Notes: a model not told the origin generated them from the letters alone. DNA of 64,000 nucleotides from Planctomycetota bacterium (GCA_015654675.1 JAATGM010000051.1:248001-312000); one strand, 5' to 3'. Shown: positions 52,182 to 61,229, counted from the stretch's first letter. A program made the numbers and translations.

Positions 52182-52992
52182 CGCTCGCACCTCCTCCCCC
52201 GAAAGATCCACCGCCCCCGCCGCCAAACGATCCGCCGCCCCATCCACCGCCTCCGCCGCCGCCCCAGCTTCCGCTGGTCCAGCCGCGCGATCTTCCCGAT
52301 GAGCCGCTCATCATGTTGCCCAGGATGACGCCTTCCCAGAATCCACCCCGGCGACGTCCGTAGCCGGGTCCGCCGCGATTGTTCCGCGACAGGACAATGA
52401 GCACGATGATGATGATCAGAAACACGATAAGTATGGCAGCTGGGCTGTTCTTCCCGCGCGGCCGAATCGGCGCGGCCAGTCCGGAGACCGTGACGCCATA
52501 TTCCTGGGCGACCTTGTTCGCGACGGCCACGGTCGCTTCGTAGATCCCCGTGCTGTAATCGCCGCGACGGAAATTGGGGATAAAGTAGTCGCGGCCGACC
52601 GTACCGCACCAACTGTCGGGCATCGCGCCTTCCAGCCCATAGCCCACCTCGATCCGGTATTTCCGATCGCCGGTGGAGACGCAGATCAGGACGCCGTTGT
52701 CCTTGCCCTTCTGACCGAGCTTCCAATGCTTCATCAGCTCGATGGTGAACATGTCGATCGGCAGGCCATCGAGACTCTTGACCGTCAGGACGATCACCTG
52801 GGCGGTGGTCTTCTGCTCCAGTTCCGTGAGCCAGCCGTCGATTTTCGTCGATACATCGGGCCTGATGATGTTCGCGTAGTCGGCCACGTGCGTGGTGGGC
52901 TGCGGAAGATTGGGCGCAGCGTCGGCGGACTGGCCGAATGAGACCAGCAACAGACACAGCGGCAACGCAAACCATCGGGGCATCCAACTCAT
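52171..52992 (-). CDS. TPM domain protein with Gly-rich tail (YgcG-like)
   Basis: 273 residues. Signal peptide (WFALPLCLLLVSFGQSADA) then the TPM domain, with HVADYANIIRPDVSTKIDGW, AQVIVLTVKSLDGLPIDMFT, GVLICVSTGDRKYRIEVGYG and RDYFIPNFRRGDYSTGIYEA. A membrane helix (LIVFLIIIIVLIVLS) is followed by a Gly/Ser/Trp-rich C-terminus in the cytoplasm. TPM proteins are proposed metallo-phosphatase-like folds with unclear function, usually paired with LemA. It is the middle gene of an operon: its start overlaps the upstream stop by 4 nt and its stop overlaps lemA. Confidence 0.92.
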   Translation of the reverse strand: MSWMPRWFALPLCLLLVSFGQSADAAPNLPQPTTHVADYANIIRPDVSTKIDGWLTELEQKTTAQVIVLTVKSLDGLPIDMFTIELMKHWKLGQKGKDNGVLICVSTGDRKYRIEVGYGLEGAMPDSWCGTVGRDYFIPNFRRGDYSTGIYEATVAVANKVAQEYGVTVSGLAAPIRPRGKNSPAAILIVFLIIIIVLIVLSRNNRGGPGYGRRRGGFWEGVILGNMMSGSSGRSRGWTSGSWGGGGGGGWGGGSFGGGGGGSFGGGGASGGW

Positions 52993-53729
52993 TGTTCAGG
53001 GGCCATTTCGTCGCTGAGCGCGGCCAGCCGCTCCAAATCGCCGTAGAGGGACTTGAACTCGTCCCAGTCGTGGATCATTTTGTCAGTGACGGCCTCGCGT
53101 ACGCCGGGCAAGTCGCAGCCGGTTCGTTCACGAATCGCGGCGAGGACATGGGCGCGCGACATCGGCTCTGTCCGGCCGCGTAGCCAAAGAAGTCCGCGCA
53201 GGGCCCGGAAAAGGCGATCGCCCATTGACTCGACGACCTCGGACAATATGCCCTCGCGGCCGGACGAATAGAGCACTCCCTGCCGCAGGTCGAGCAACAT
53301 CTGCTTAAATCTCCGCTCGATCTGAAGACGAAGGTGCTCGGATTCGATCTCGATATGTTCAAAGTGATCGCGGCCGCAAACGGTGGTATGGAATTGCATG
53401 ACTTCCAGCAATTCGAGGGCGAAGGTGTCGCGCGAGCGCTCGATCGATTCGGGCGTCATGATGAGCGGCGCAGCGATATCGAGGCGGGCCAAACGCGGCC
53501 CGTGCTCAGCAAGGTCGGCCAAGCGGTCGAGGTTGATGCGATCGAGGACGGCGATCGACGTCAGGCGTCCCGCCGGGCCATCGTAATCCGCCGAGACGCT
53601 CGAGCCGAAGATGGTAAGTCCGAGCAGACTCGGGCCGGCCAAAGGCGTCAGGAGTCCGGCGAGTTCGGCCGCTGCGTCGCGGCGTTCGGCTCGCACGCCG
53701 GTGAGATGTAGGTGCGTCGCGGTCGTCAT
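52989..53729 (-). CDS. Probable nucleotidyltransferase-fold protein, first gene of the LemA/TPM operon
   Basis: 246 residues from ATG 53729 (MTTATHLHLTGVRAERRDAA). The segment LTIFGSSVSADYDG and the following beta-alpha elements resemble the core of the nucleotidyltransferase superfamily, but the D-x-D metal pair is not obvious, so activity is uncertain. The rest is helical, with EHIEIESEHLRLQIERRFKQ. I do not recognise a precise family. The stop overlaps the TPM start (ATGA), so it is co-translated with TPM and LemA. Confidence 0.7.
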   Translation of the reverse strand: MTTATHLHLTGVRAERRDAAAELAGLLTPLAGPSLLGLTIFGSSVSADYDGPAGRLTSIAVLDRINLDRLADLAEHGPRLARLDIAAPLIMTPESIERSRDTFALELLEVMQFHTTVCGRDHFEHIEIESEHLRLQIERRFKQMLLDLRQGVLYSSGREGILSEVVESMGDRLFRALRGLLWLRGRTEPMSRAHVLAAIRERTGCDLPGVREAVTDKMIHDWDEFKSLYGDLERLAALSDEMAPEQ

Positions 53730-53783
53730 CGATCCTCGATCCGTGTGTGCAAGATAGGCGGCAGCGCTGTCGCCGCCCAATAT

Positions 53784-53800
53784 AAACCCGCGCGGGGTTT
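53784..53800. repeat. Short inverted repeat in the divergent promoter region
   Basis: AAACCC and GGGTTT with a GCGCG loop (53784-53800) lie between the divergent LemA-operon head (start 53729) and the CPXCG gene (start 53849). A TATATT hexamer on the minus strand (53779-53784) abuts it and could be the -10 of the operon. Confidence 0.4.
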
Positions 53801-53848
53801 GTAGCAGCCCCGCATTGATTGCCCCGGCGGGTGCGGGAGAATGGTGTT

Positions 53849-54031
53849 ATGCAGGCGGAAGGGGCCTATATCTGTGGGTCTTGCGGCGAGCAGATCGTTG
53901 TTCCGCTCGATCCAAGCGGCGGCGAAGAGCAGGAATACGTGGAGGATTGCCCGGTCTGCTGCCGGGCAAACGTCATCCACGTCGAGTTTTCCGGTCGCGA
54001 CGAACCGCGCGTCTGGGCTGAGGCGGAATAG
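53849..54031 (+). CDS. CPXCG family zinc-binding protein
   Basis: 60 residues from ATG 53849 (MQAEGAYICGSCGEQI); another in-frame start 30 nt upstream is less typical. Two Cys pairs, CGSC and CPVCC, and the acidic EEQEYVEDCPVCCRANVIHV match the Cys-rich CPXCG family, small cytosolic proteins of unknown function. It is followed by a tRNA gene. Confidence 0.85.
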   Translation: MQAEGAYICGSCGEQIVVPLDPSGGEEQEYVEDCPVCCRANVIHVEFSGRDEPRVWAEAE

Positions 54032-54050
54032 CCGAAGCCGAGGGGCAGGG

Positions 54051-54079
54051 TTGACGATTACCCTGTCGGGTGATAGAAA
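54051..54079 (+). promoter_or_regulatory. Promoter of the tRNA-Gly gene
   Basis: TTGACG (54051-54056), a 17-nt spacer and TAGAAA (54074-54079), with the expected start about 25 nt before the mature tRNA. Confidence 0.55.
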
Positions 54080-54108
54080 ATTCGGGCCGGCGTGATGGCC
54101 GGCGATGT

Positions 54109-54180
54109 GCGGGTGTAGCTCAGTGGTAGAGCGTCACGTTGCCAACGTGAATGTCGTGGGTTCGAATCCCATCACCCGCT
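54109..54180 (+). tRNA. tRNA-Gly (anticodon GCC)
   Basis: A 72-nt cloverleaf: acceptor GCGGGTG pairs with CACCCGC, D-arm GCTC...GAGC, anticodon stem TCACG/CGTGA with loop TTGCCAA (anticodon GCC), T-arm GTGGG-TTCGAAT-CCCAT, discriminator T. CCA is not encoded. It decodes GGC/GGU. Confidence 0.97.
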
Positions 54181-54514
54181 GTTCCCAGGAAACAACTTCC
54201 GCGATTTCCGGCCCTCGTCGGGACGGCTGATCTTCTGGATTGCGCAAAAAAAGAGGGCGGACCGGCACACTCAACGGTCCGCCCAGAGATGTCCGCCATT
54301 GCAGCGGACACTTGGATTGTAGCGTGGCGCGCCGCCGGTGTGTCAACGATCGTTTTGAGAATCGTCTTCCTGGTGGTTCATCTCAATTCATCTGGAATTC
54401 ACACGCGCTGGGGTGCCCCATTTGCAAGCGAGCGCGTCCGGTGGGTAGATTACGAGTCTGGCCGCATCCAGGGCGAGCACATCCTTTCGGCAGGCCAGGC
54501 GCGGAGGGTCCACA
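54181..54514. other. Intergenic region of about 330 bp after the tRNA
   Basis: It holds the candidate small RNA (54246-54346, minus strand). A possible plus-strand promoter for the dockerin gene is TTGCAA (54422-54427) with TAGATT (54446-54451), and its Shine-Dalgarno GGAGGG is just before 54515. Nothing else is seen. Confidence 0.6.
54246..54312 (-). ncRNA. Candidate small RNA ending in a rho-independent terminator
   Basis: On the minus strand, a perfect TTGACA (54341-54346) and TACAAT (54316-54321), spaced 19 nt, are followed after a few bases by hairpin 1 (TGTCCGC/GCGGACA, 54290-54310) and hairpin 2 (GGGCGGACCG/CGGTCCGCCC, 54255-54284), then TCTTTTTTT. The transcript would be about 65 nt and almost wholly structured. 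No protein gene on this strand needs this terminator: the plus-strand tRNA lies downstream and the plus-strand dockerin gene upstream. No transcript data are available, so this is a structural prediction. Confidence 0.45.
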
Positions 54515-55339
54515 ATGCCCAAGCGTTTTCTCATTCTGGTCATCGCAGCGCTATCGTCCGTTGCGCGGGGGCAGTCGATCAATCTGGATGTCGGCCCGCC
54601 GGCAGCTCAGCCGCCGGCGAGCTATGCCGCGGCGGGATTGTCAGGGTACTGGAACAGCACGACGGCCGAGCAGAACTCGTACACGTATGACCTGCGGACG
54701 CTGGATGGAACGATCACGCCGGTTTACGTCTGGCAGTATGGCGGGACGGAACTGCGCAATGACGACGACCCGGCCACCACCGGCAACGATCAGTTGTTGA
54801 TGGATCATTGCCTGATCACCTACACGCCGAACCTGGAAACCTGCCTGTTTTTCTTCAATCTTGAGCCGGGCGATTACGAAGTGTTGCTGTACGCGTGGAT
54901 GCCGAATCATCCGTCCATTCTCAGTTATGCGAGCTGTGACGAAGAGCCGGGACGGCCGCACTCAAGCATTGGCGGGGCCTGGCCGGGCGGACAAGTTCAG
55001 GGTGTGACCTACTCGCGGCATTACGCGACGGTGAGCGATCCGCAATTTCGTCTGCGCGTTCATTCCGGGATCGTTCCAGGGGCCGATCCTGCGCTCGGAG
55101 CGGCGTGCAACGGCGCCCAGGTTCGCAAGCTGCCGAACAAATCGGCGGGCGACATGAACTGCGACGGCAAGGTGAACGGGGCGGACATCGCTCCGTTCAT
55201 TCAGGTGCTGCTGAATCGTCCCGCGTATTACGCCGCACAGCCGGCGTGTCGTTATGACAATGCCGACCTTTCGGGCGACGGGGTTGTCTCGGCCGCTGAT
55301 ATTCCGCTGTTTGTCAGTCAGCTATTGACGGCTGCGTGA
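54515..55339 (+). CDS. Secreted protein with C-terminal dockerin-like repeats
   Basis: 274 residues; GGAGGG ends about 6 nt before the ATG. Signal peptide MPKRFLILVIAALSSVARGQ. The body is beta-rich and is not a family I recognise; it contains GLSGYWNSTTAEQNSYTYDL and LEPGDYEVLLYAWMPNHPSI, which resembles carbohydrate-binding or beta-sandwich domains. The C-terminus has two EF-hand-like dockerin segments, GDMNCDGKVNGADIAPFIQV and DLSGDGVVSAADIPLFVSQL. The 3' end overlaps the convergent pgl gene by 22 bp. Confidence 0.82.
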   Translation: MPKRFLILVIAALSSVARGQSINLDVGPPAAQPPASYAAAGLSGYWNSTTAEQNSYTYDLRTLDGTITPVYVWQYGGTELRNDDDPATTGNDQLLMDHCLITYTPNLETCLFFFNLEPGDYEVLLYAWMPNHPSILSYASCDEEPGRPHSSIGGAWPGGQVQGVTYSRHYATVSDPQFRLRVHSGIVPGADPALGAACNGAQVRKLPNKSAGDMNCDGKVNGADIAPFIQVLLNRPAYYAAQPACRYDNADLSGDGVVSAADIPLFVSQLLTAA

Positions 55340-56049
55340 GCCGGTCGATCAAGCAACCAGATCAGATTTCCATCATCGGGCTGAATGAGCTGGGCGGGGA
55401 AGCGATTCGGATCGCGCGGGCCCGAAGTCACTTCGCGCACGGCGTCGGCCTTGTCCGCGCCTGAGACGAGAAATGCAACGACGCGGCCGGCGTTCAGGGC
55501 CGGGGCGGTGAGCGTGACGCGCCACAGATCCTGTTCCGGGACGTACACTTCCGCGGCAAGGCGACGCGTTTCGTGGACGACGCTCGTGCCGGGCCAGAGC
55601 GAGGCTGTGTGGGCGTTGTCGCCGAGGCCGAGGAAGATCAAGTCGAATGCGGTCGGGCCGTTATTGAAAAAGTGTTTGAGGTCGGCTTCGCAATCGGCGG
55701 CCGCGGCGGGCGGGGCCAACTCGCCGCGGATGCGATGGATCTGCGCGGTCGGCACGGAGACGTGATTGAGCAGGGCTTCGCGCGTCATGCGAAAGTTGCT
55801 CTTGGCGTGGTCGGGCGGGACGCAGCGTTCGTCGCCCCAGAATACGTGCACGCGAGACCAATCGACGCGGGTCTTAAACGCCGGGGTTGCGAGCAGTTCG
55901 TAGGCGGGCTTGGGGGTGTTGCCGCCGGCCAGCGAGACAGCGAAGCGGCCGCGGGCGGCAATAGCGCGGGCCGACTCGGCGACGAACAACTCGGCGGCGG
56001 CACCGCTGAGGGCCTTCAAGTCTTCCAATACACGGAACTCGGACGGCAT
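55318..56049 (-). CDS. pgl: 6-phosphogluconolactonase
   Basis: 243 residues, DevB/SOL family. Landmarks are FAVSLAGGNTPKPAYELLAT, VHVFWGDERCVPPDHAKSNF and FDLIFLGLGDNAHTASLWPG. It hydrolyses 6-phosphogluconolactone, the product of Zwf. It is the last gene of the pentose-phosphate cluster and follows zwf by 12 nt. Its 3' end overlaps the plus-strand dockerin gene by 22 bp. Confidence 0.96.
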   Translation of the reverse strand: MPSEFRVLEDLKALSGAAAELFVAESARAIAARGRFAVSLAGGNTPKPAYELLATPAFKTRVDWSRVHVFWGDERCVPPDHAKSNFRMTREALLNHVSVPTAQIHRIRGELAPPAAAADCEADLKHFFNNGPTAFDLIFLGLGDNAHTASLWPGTSVVHETRRLAAEVYVPEQDLWRVTLTAPALNAGRVVAFLVSGADKADAVREVTSGPRDPNRFPAQLIQPDDGNLIWLLDRPAHAAVNS

Positions 56050-56061
56050 GGCGGGCTCGCG

Positions 56062-57588
56062 TCAGGTGTGGTCCTGGATGGCGGTGGGCACCCACCAGTT
56101 ACGGCCGTCGCGCGCCAGCAGCGTCACGGCCGCATCCGGCCCCCACGAGCCGGACGGATAATTCGGAAACTCGATGGGCGTTGAGCCCTCCCAGGCGTTG
56201 ATAATGGGCATGACGACCTTCCACGCCGCCTCAACCTGGTCGGCTCGCATGAACTGCGTCGCGTCGCCGTGGGCAATGTCCAGCAGCAGCGTCTCGTAGG
56301 CCTCCGGCTCTGCAACTTTGAAAGTCTCTTTATAGAGAAAATGCATGTCCGCCCCGCGCAGCCGGAACGTCGCCCCCGGCTGCTTGACCTGAATGCGGAT
56401 GAAAATCCCTTCGTTGGGCTGAATGCGCAGCACCAGCCGATTGGGAGTGAAGTCCGGAATGGCGCTGGATGGGAATGAAAGGTGCGGCACCGGCCGGAAC
56501 TGCATCACGACCTCCGACACTCGCGCCGGCATGCGCTTGCCCGAGCGCAGATAAAACGGCACACCCTCCCATCGCCAGTTGTCGATCAGCAGCTTCACCG
56601 CGGCGAACGTCTCAGTGCCCGAGTCTGGATTGACGCTCGGCTCCTTGCGATAAGACGGTACCTGTTCGCCGCGAATCCAACCCGAATCATATTGCCCGCG
56701 AACGGCGAACTGGTTCACCTGCTCCGCTTCGATCGGCCGAATGGCCCGCAGCACGTCCACCTTCTTATTGCGGATTTCGTCGGCCTCGAACGCGACCGGC
56801 GCTTCCATAGCGATGTAGCACAGAATCTGCATGAGATGATTCTGAATCATGTCGCGAAGCGCGCCCGACTTGTCGTAGTACCCGCCGCGGTGCTCGACGC
56901 CGACTTCCTCGGCGACCGTGATCTGCACGTGATCGACATAGCGGCGGTTCCACAGCGGCTCCATCAGCGAGTTGCCGAAGCGGAACGCCATGATGTTCTG
57001 CACCGTCTCTTTTCCGAGATAGTGATCGATGCGATAGATCTGGCTTTCCTTAAGCTCCGTTAGCAGCTTGATGTCCAGTTCCTGCGCCGACTCCAGGTCG
57101 CGTCCGAACGGCTTCTCGATCACCACTCGACTGCGCTTTTCGTCCTTCGTCAGTCCAGCCGCGCCGAGGCCGTGAACCAGCATCTCGACCACCGACGGGG
57201 GGGTGGCGAAGTAGAAAATCGTGTGGACCTCGGTGTTGAGTTGTTGCTTGATGGCTGCGATGCGATCACCAAGTTGTTTGTACGTGTTCGGATCGGAAAA
57301 GTCGCCGTCCATAAACGACAGTCGCTTCGAGAACACGTCCCACTCGGCGTCCTGCGTCTTGCCGCGCCGCGAAAACTCGTCTACGCCCTTGCGCAGAAGG
57401 CCGCGATATTCGTCTTCCGGATGAGAACGGCGATCGACACCGATCAGCGAAAAATTGACGCCGACGAACTTATCAAGATAGAGGTTGTAGACCGCGGGCA
57501 CGAGTTTGCGGCTCGTCAGGTCGCCGCTCGCGCCGAAGATGACGAAAACGATGGGTTCGGTTGCCTTGTGGTTCTCCATGTCGGACAT
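56062..57588 (-). CDS. zwf: Glucose-6-phosphate 1-dehydrogenase
   Basis: 508 residues; the start overlaps the gnd stop by one base (TGATG), and an alternative ATG is three codons in. NADP-binding GASGDLTSRKLVPAVYNLY and the substrate-binding RIDHYLGKETVQNIMAFRFG motif are clear, followed by EEVGVEHRGGYYDKSGALRD and YKKEPSVNPDSGTE-like segments (here YRKEPSVNPDSGTETFAAVK). It makes NADPH and the gluconolactone consumed by Pgl. Catalytic His lies in the RIDHYLGK region. Confidence 0.97.
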   Translation of the reverse strand: MSDMENHKATEPIVFVIFGASGDLTSRKLVPAVYNLYLDKFVGVNFSLIGVDRRSHPEDEYRGLLRKGVDEFSRRGKTQDAEWDVFSKRLSFMDGDFSDPNTYKQLGDRIAAIKQQLNTEVHTIFYFATPPSVVEMLVHGLGAAGLTKDEKRSRVVIEKPFGRDLESAQELDIKLLTELKESQIYRIDHYLGKETVQNIMAFRFGNSLMEPLWNRRYVDHVQITVAEEVGVEHRGGYYDKSGALRDMIQNHLMQILCYIAMEAPVAFEADEIRNKKVDVLRAIRPIEAEQVNQFAVRGQYDSGWIRGEQVPSYRKEPSVNPDSGTETFAAVKLLIDNWRWEGVPFYLRSGKRMPARVSEVVMQFRPVPHLSFPSSAIPDFTPNRLVLRIQPNEGIFIRIQVKQPGATFRLRGADMHFLYKETFKVAEPEAYETLLLDIAHGDATQFMRADQVEAAWKVVMPIINAWEGSTPIEFPNYPSGSWGPDAAVTLLARDGRNWWVPTAIQDHT

Positions 57589-58994
57589 CAGCTCCAGTGC
57601 GTGTGAAAAGTGCCCTTCTCGTCCACGCGCTCGTAGGTGTGCGCGCCGAAGTAGTCACGTTGCGCTTGAATGAGATTGAAGGGCATCCAGCCGCTGCGGT
57701 AGGCGTCGAAGTACGTCAGACACATCATGTGGCCGGCGGCGGGGATGCCGTTTTCGACCGCGAGCTTGATGAAGGCACGGAGATCGGCGACGCGCTCGGA
57801 GACTTTCTTGCCGATTGCCGGGTCGAGGATCAGCTCGGGCAGATCGGGCTTGGCGCGGTAGGCGTTGCGGATGTCTTCCAACAGCGAGGCGCGGATGATG
57901 CAGCCGCCGCGCCAGATGCGGGCGATCAGTTCCATGTTCAGGCCGTAGCTGTAGGCCTTTGAGGCGGCCTGGAGCTGGGCCATGCCCTGGGCGTAGGTGA
58001 TGATCATCGCGGCGTGGAAGGCGTTGCGAATCTTTTCGATCATCACGGGCTCGGGTCGCGAGACGATTTGCGGGCTCTGGAACATCTTGTTCGCGGCAGC
58101 GCGGATTTCTTCGCGGCCGGACAGGTCGCGCATGGCGACTGCGGCGTCGATTGTCGGGGCGGGGACCTTCAGCTCCAGCGCGTCCTGCGAGGTCCACTGG
58201 CCGGTGCCTTTTTGGCGGGCGACGTCGAGAATGACATCGATCAGCAGCTTGTTCGACTTGTCGTCTTTCTGGCGGAAGATGCCGGCGGTGATTTCCATGA
58301 GGAAGCCGTTTAGCTCGCCGCGATTCCAGGTGTCGTATACGCCGTGCAGTTCCTCGTTTGACAGGCCAAGGACGCGCTTCATCACGTCGTAGGTTTCGGA
58401 GATGAGCTGCATCAGGCCGTATTCGATGCCGTTGTGGACCATTTTGACGTAGTGGCCGGCCGAGCCGGGGCCGAGGTAGGCGACACAGGGGTCGTTGTTC
58501 ACCTTGGCTGAGACCGCTTCGAGGATGGGGCGGACGCGCTCGTAGGCCTCTTTCGGGCCGCCGGGCATCATGCTGGGGCCGTGCCGCGCGCCGGACTCGC
58601 CGCCGGAGACGCCCATGCCGAAGAAGTGAAAGCTCTTTTCGGCGAGGGCTTTGTTGCGGATGTCGGTGTCTTTGAAGTGCGAGTTGCCGGCGTCGATCAG
58701 CAGGTCGCCGGGTGACAGCAGCGGCATCATTTCGCGGATGACTGCGTCGACCGGTTTGCCGGCGGGCACGAGCATCATGATCGCGCGCGGCTTGCGGAGC
58801 ATGGCGACGAATTCTTTCGCGTCGGTCGTTGCGCCGGCCTTCTTGCCGGCTGCCTCGGCGAGTAGCGACTTCACCTTGGCCGCGTCGGTGTCGAGCCCGC
58901 CGACCGAGTAGCCGTGATCGGCCATGTTGAGCAGCAGATTGCGGCCCATGACGCCGAGGCCGACCATGCCGATATCGAGATTGGTTTCCGCCAT
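57588..58994 (-). CDS. gnd: 6-phosphogluconate dehydrogenase (decarboxylating)
   Basis: 468 residues, usual length. The NADP-binding start IGMVGLGVMGRNLLLNMAD, the catalytic-domain segment GMGVSGGESGARHGPSMMPG and the substrate-binding KMVHNGIEYGLMQLISE are conserved, with the C-terminal RDYFGAHTYERVDEKGTFH. It converts 6-phosphogluconate to ribulose 5-phosphate with NADPH and CO2. The stop overlaps the zwf start by one base, so the pair is translationally coupled. Confidence 0.97.
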   Translation of the reverse strand: MAETNLDIGMVGLGVMGRNLLLNMADHGYSVGGLDTDAAKVKSLLAEAAGKKAGATTDAKEFVAMLRKPRAIMMLVPAGKPVDAVIREMMPLLSPGDLLIDAGNSHFKDTDIRNKALAEKSFHFFGMGVSGGESGARHGPSMMPGGPKEAYERVRPILEAVSAKVNNDPCVAYLGPGSAGHYVKMVHNGIEYGLMQLISETYDVMKRVLGLSNEELHGVYDTWNRGELNGFLMEITAGIFRQKDDKSNKLLIDVILDVARQKGTGQWTSQDALELKVPAPTIDAAVAMRDLSGREEIRAAANKMFQSPQIVSRPEPVMIEKIRNAFHAAMIITYAQGMAQLQAASKAYSYGLNMELIARIWRGGCIIRASLLEDIRNAYRAKPDLPELILDPAIGKKVSERVADLRAFIKLAVENGIPAAGHMMCLTYFDAYRSGWMPFNLIQAQRDYFGAHTYERVDEKGTFHTHWS

Positions 58995-59009
58995 TGCAGA
59001 TCTCCGAGG

Positions 59010-59633
59010 TCAGGCGTCGAGCGGCAGGCCGAGCGCGGCGAGCGTTCGGCGGGTGCTGTCGACGTTCTGGTGATGGATTCCATGAATGCCGAGGCCGGTG
59101 GCGACTTCGGCGAACAGCGCGCGGTCGTCGAGATAGGCGACCTGCTTCGGCGCAACCTGTGCGACGTCGAGTGCGAGCTTGAAGATGTCGGCGTCGGGCT
59201 TTCGAAAGTGGACGTAGCACGAAAAGATGAAGAAATCGACGAACGCGCCGAGTTTGAATTCGCGCACGCGGTGCTCGGTCAGCTCGCGGCCTTCGTTGCT
59301 GACGACGGCCACCTTGAGCTTGTGCTTCGCCTTCAACGCCGTGACATATTCGATCATGTCCGGCAGCTTCTGCGACTGCGCGAACATGAACGCCCGAAAG
59401 TCGGCCGGCGTGAACGACCGCTTCGTGTAGAAGACCACGCGTTGCAGGTATTCGTCCAGCGAGAGCTTGCCCACTTCGTACGTGTCGAACGTCATCCCGT
59501 GGCGATCATTCATCTCATCGCTGTCGAGCTTGAACTTCTCGGCTGCCCGCTGCCGCGCCTTGCGGTCCCAGCCGTTCGTAAGCAGCACGCCGCCGACGTC
59601 GAGGAACAGCGTAGTGACTTGTGATTGCGCCAT
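59010..59633 (-). CDS. HAD superfamily hydrolase (DxGGV type)
   Basis: 207 residues. Motif I is LFLDVGGVLL: the nucleophile Asp is present but the usual +2 Asp is Gly, as in the DxGGV HAD group. Motif II lies in VAVVSNEGRELTEHR and motif III/IV in HFRKPDADIFKLALDVAQ with VAYLDDRALFAEVATGLGIH. The cap domain is helical. It may be a sugar-phosphate phosphatase; its location between gnd and pgi in the same direction supports a role tied to this pathway, but the substrate is unknown. Confidence 0.85.
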   Translation of the reverse strand: MAQSQVTTLFLDVGGVLLTNGWDRKARQRAAEKFKLDSDEMNDRHGMTFDTYEVGKLSLDEYLQRVVFYTKRSFTPADFRAFMFAQSQKLPDMIEYVTALKAKHKLKVAVVSNEGRELTEHRVREFKLGAFVDFFIFSCYVHFRKPDADIFKLALDVAQVAPKQVAYLDDRALFAEVATGLGIHGIHHQNVDSTRRTLAALGLPLDA

Positions 59634-59651
59634 GCGGAATTCCTGAATGAT

Positions 59652-61229
59652 TCAGGCCTTTGTCGCGTAGGTCGCCCGGTCCGGACTGCCGCCTTCAACG
59701 AGCCGCGCCCGGCCGTCGGCCGCGAGGTGTTCGAGGACATGCAGGACGGTTTCGGCTTCGTCGGCCGCGCCGATTTTGGATGCGATATCGACCGCATTCT
59801 GCGGGGTGGCCGAAATCGCCGCGATGACTTTGTTTTGCAACGCCAGCACAGCCGCGGCCGCTTTCTTGCCGGCTTCGACGCCGGGCTGGTGGTAGGCATT
59901 GATGCCGACGAGCGAGCCGTAGAACCCGACCGCTCGCTCGAAGAGGGCGATCAGGATGCCGATGTTTCGCGCGTCGACATGGCGAATGCTGATGGTCATC
60001 GACTGGCGGTCGTTGCCGAAGAGGGCTTCGCGCGTACCAAGCCAGAAGCCGTGCAAATAGTCGCCGGCCGTGACGCCCGGCTCGACCTGCACCGGCTCGC
60101 CGCCGGATTCGAGGACGCGGACGAAGGTGACGAAGAAGTTGTTCACGCCGTCGCGAAGCTGCTGTACGTAGGCGTGCTGGTCGGTCGAGCCCTTGTTGCC
60201 ATAGACGGCGATGCCTTGATCGACGCGTTCGCCTTTCAAGTTCAGCCGCTTGCCGAGCGACTCCATGACGAGCTGCTGCAGGTAGCGGCTGAACAGGAGT
60301 AAACGATCTTTGTAGGGCAGGACGACCATGTCCTTTTGGCCTTTGCCGCCGGTCGCGTGATACCACATGAGGGCGAGCAGGGCCGACGGGTTCTTCATCG
60401 TGTCATGCTTGCGCGTGATCTCGTCACATGCGGCCGCACCCGCCAGCATCGCGTCGACATCGAAGCCCTGCAGCGCCGCCGGGACGAGGCCCACGGCACT
60501 CAGTTCGCTCGTGCGGCCGCCGACCCAGTCCCACATCGGGAAGCGGGCCAGCCAGCCCTCGGTGGTCGCCTGCTTGTCTAGATGCGATCCGACGCCCGTT
60601 ACGGCTACTGCATGTTTGCCGAACTCGAGGCCGACCGCTTTGTAGGCGGCTTCGGCGTGGGTGGTTGCATTGCGCGAATCGGGCGTACCGCCGCTTTTGC
60701 TGATCGAGATGACCAGCGTTTCGGACAGCTTGGGGCCGATGATTCGCAGCGTTCGGGCGATGCCGTCAGGGTCGGTGTTGTCGATAAAGTGCAGGTGCAT
60801 CTTGTCGGTCTTCGGATCGCCGAGGGCGTCGCTGACGAACATCGGGCCGAGGGCTGAGCCGCCGATGCCGATCGAGAGGACCTGCGTGAACTTGGCCGCC
60901 TTCTGCGGTTTGATCTTGCCGGCGTGCACGTCGGCGGCGAAGGATTTGATCCGCGCGAGCGTGCCTTCGATCTCGGTGGTGATGTCGGGCGAGGGGGCAC
61001 GTTTGGGTGCTCGCAGCCAGTAGTGGCCAACCATGCGCTTTTCGTCGGGGTTGGCAATCGCGCCTTTTTCGAGGGCATCCATTGCATCGAACGCGCTCTT
61101 CATGGCCGGCTCCATCTTCGTGAAGAAGGAGTCGTCAAAGGTCATGCGGCTAATGTCGAGCGACAGGTCGATCGATGGGCACGGGCAGACGTGCTTCAGG
61201 TAGCGCTTCCACAAGTCGGCTTTGGTCAT
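59652..61229 (-). CDS. pgi: Glucose-6-phosphate isomerase
   Basis: 525 residues. PGI signatures include [59 protein letters not shown] and the C-terminal [20 protein letters not shown]. It interconverts glucose 6-phosphate and fructose 6-phosphate, linking Zwf and Tal products. It follows the tal gene by 27 nt and precedes the HAD gene by 18 nt, all in one direction. Confidence 0.97.
   Translation of the reverse strand: MTKADLWKRYLKHVCPCPSIDLSLDISRMTFDDSFFTKMEPAMKSAFDAMDALEKGAIANPDEKRMVGHYWLRAPKRAPSPDITTEIEGTLARIKSFAADVHAGKIKPQKAAKFTQVLSIGIGGSALGPMFVSDALGDPKTDKMHLHFIDNTDPDGIARTLRIIGPKLSETLVISISKSGGTPDSRNATTHAEAAYKAVGLEFGKHAVAVTGVGSHLDKQATTEGWLARFPMWDWVGGRTSELSAVGLVPAALQGFDVDAMLAGAAACDEITRKHDTMKNPSALLALMWYHATGGKGQKDMVVLPYKDRLLLFSRYLQQLVMESLGKRLNLKGERVDQGIAVYGNKGSTDQHAYVQQLRDGVNNFFVTFVRVLESGGEPVQVEPGVTAGDYLHGFWLGTREALFGNDRQSMTISIRHVDARNIGILIALFERAVGFYGSLVGINAYHQPGVEAGKKAAAAVLALQNKVIAAISATPQNAVDIASKIGAADEAETVLHVLEHLAADGRARLVEGGSPDRATYATKA

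Noticed and set aside
54109-54180. tRNA-Gly as an integration site of a mobile element
   Set aside because: No integrase, no direct repeat of the tRNA 3' end was noticed, and flanking genes look like core genome.
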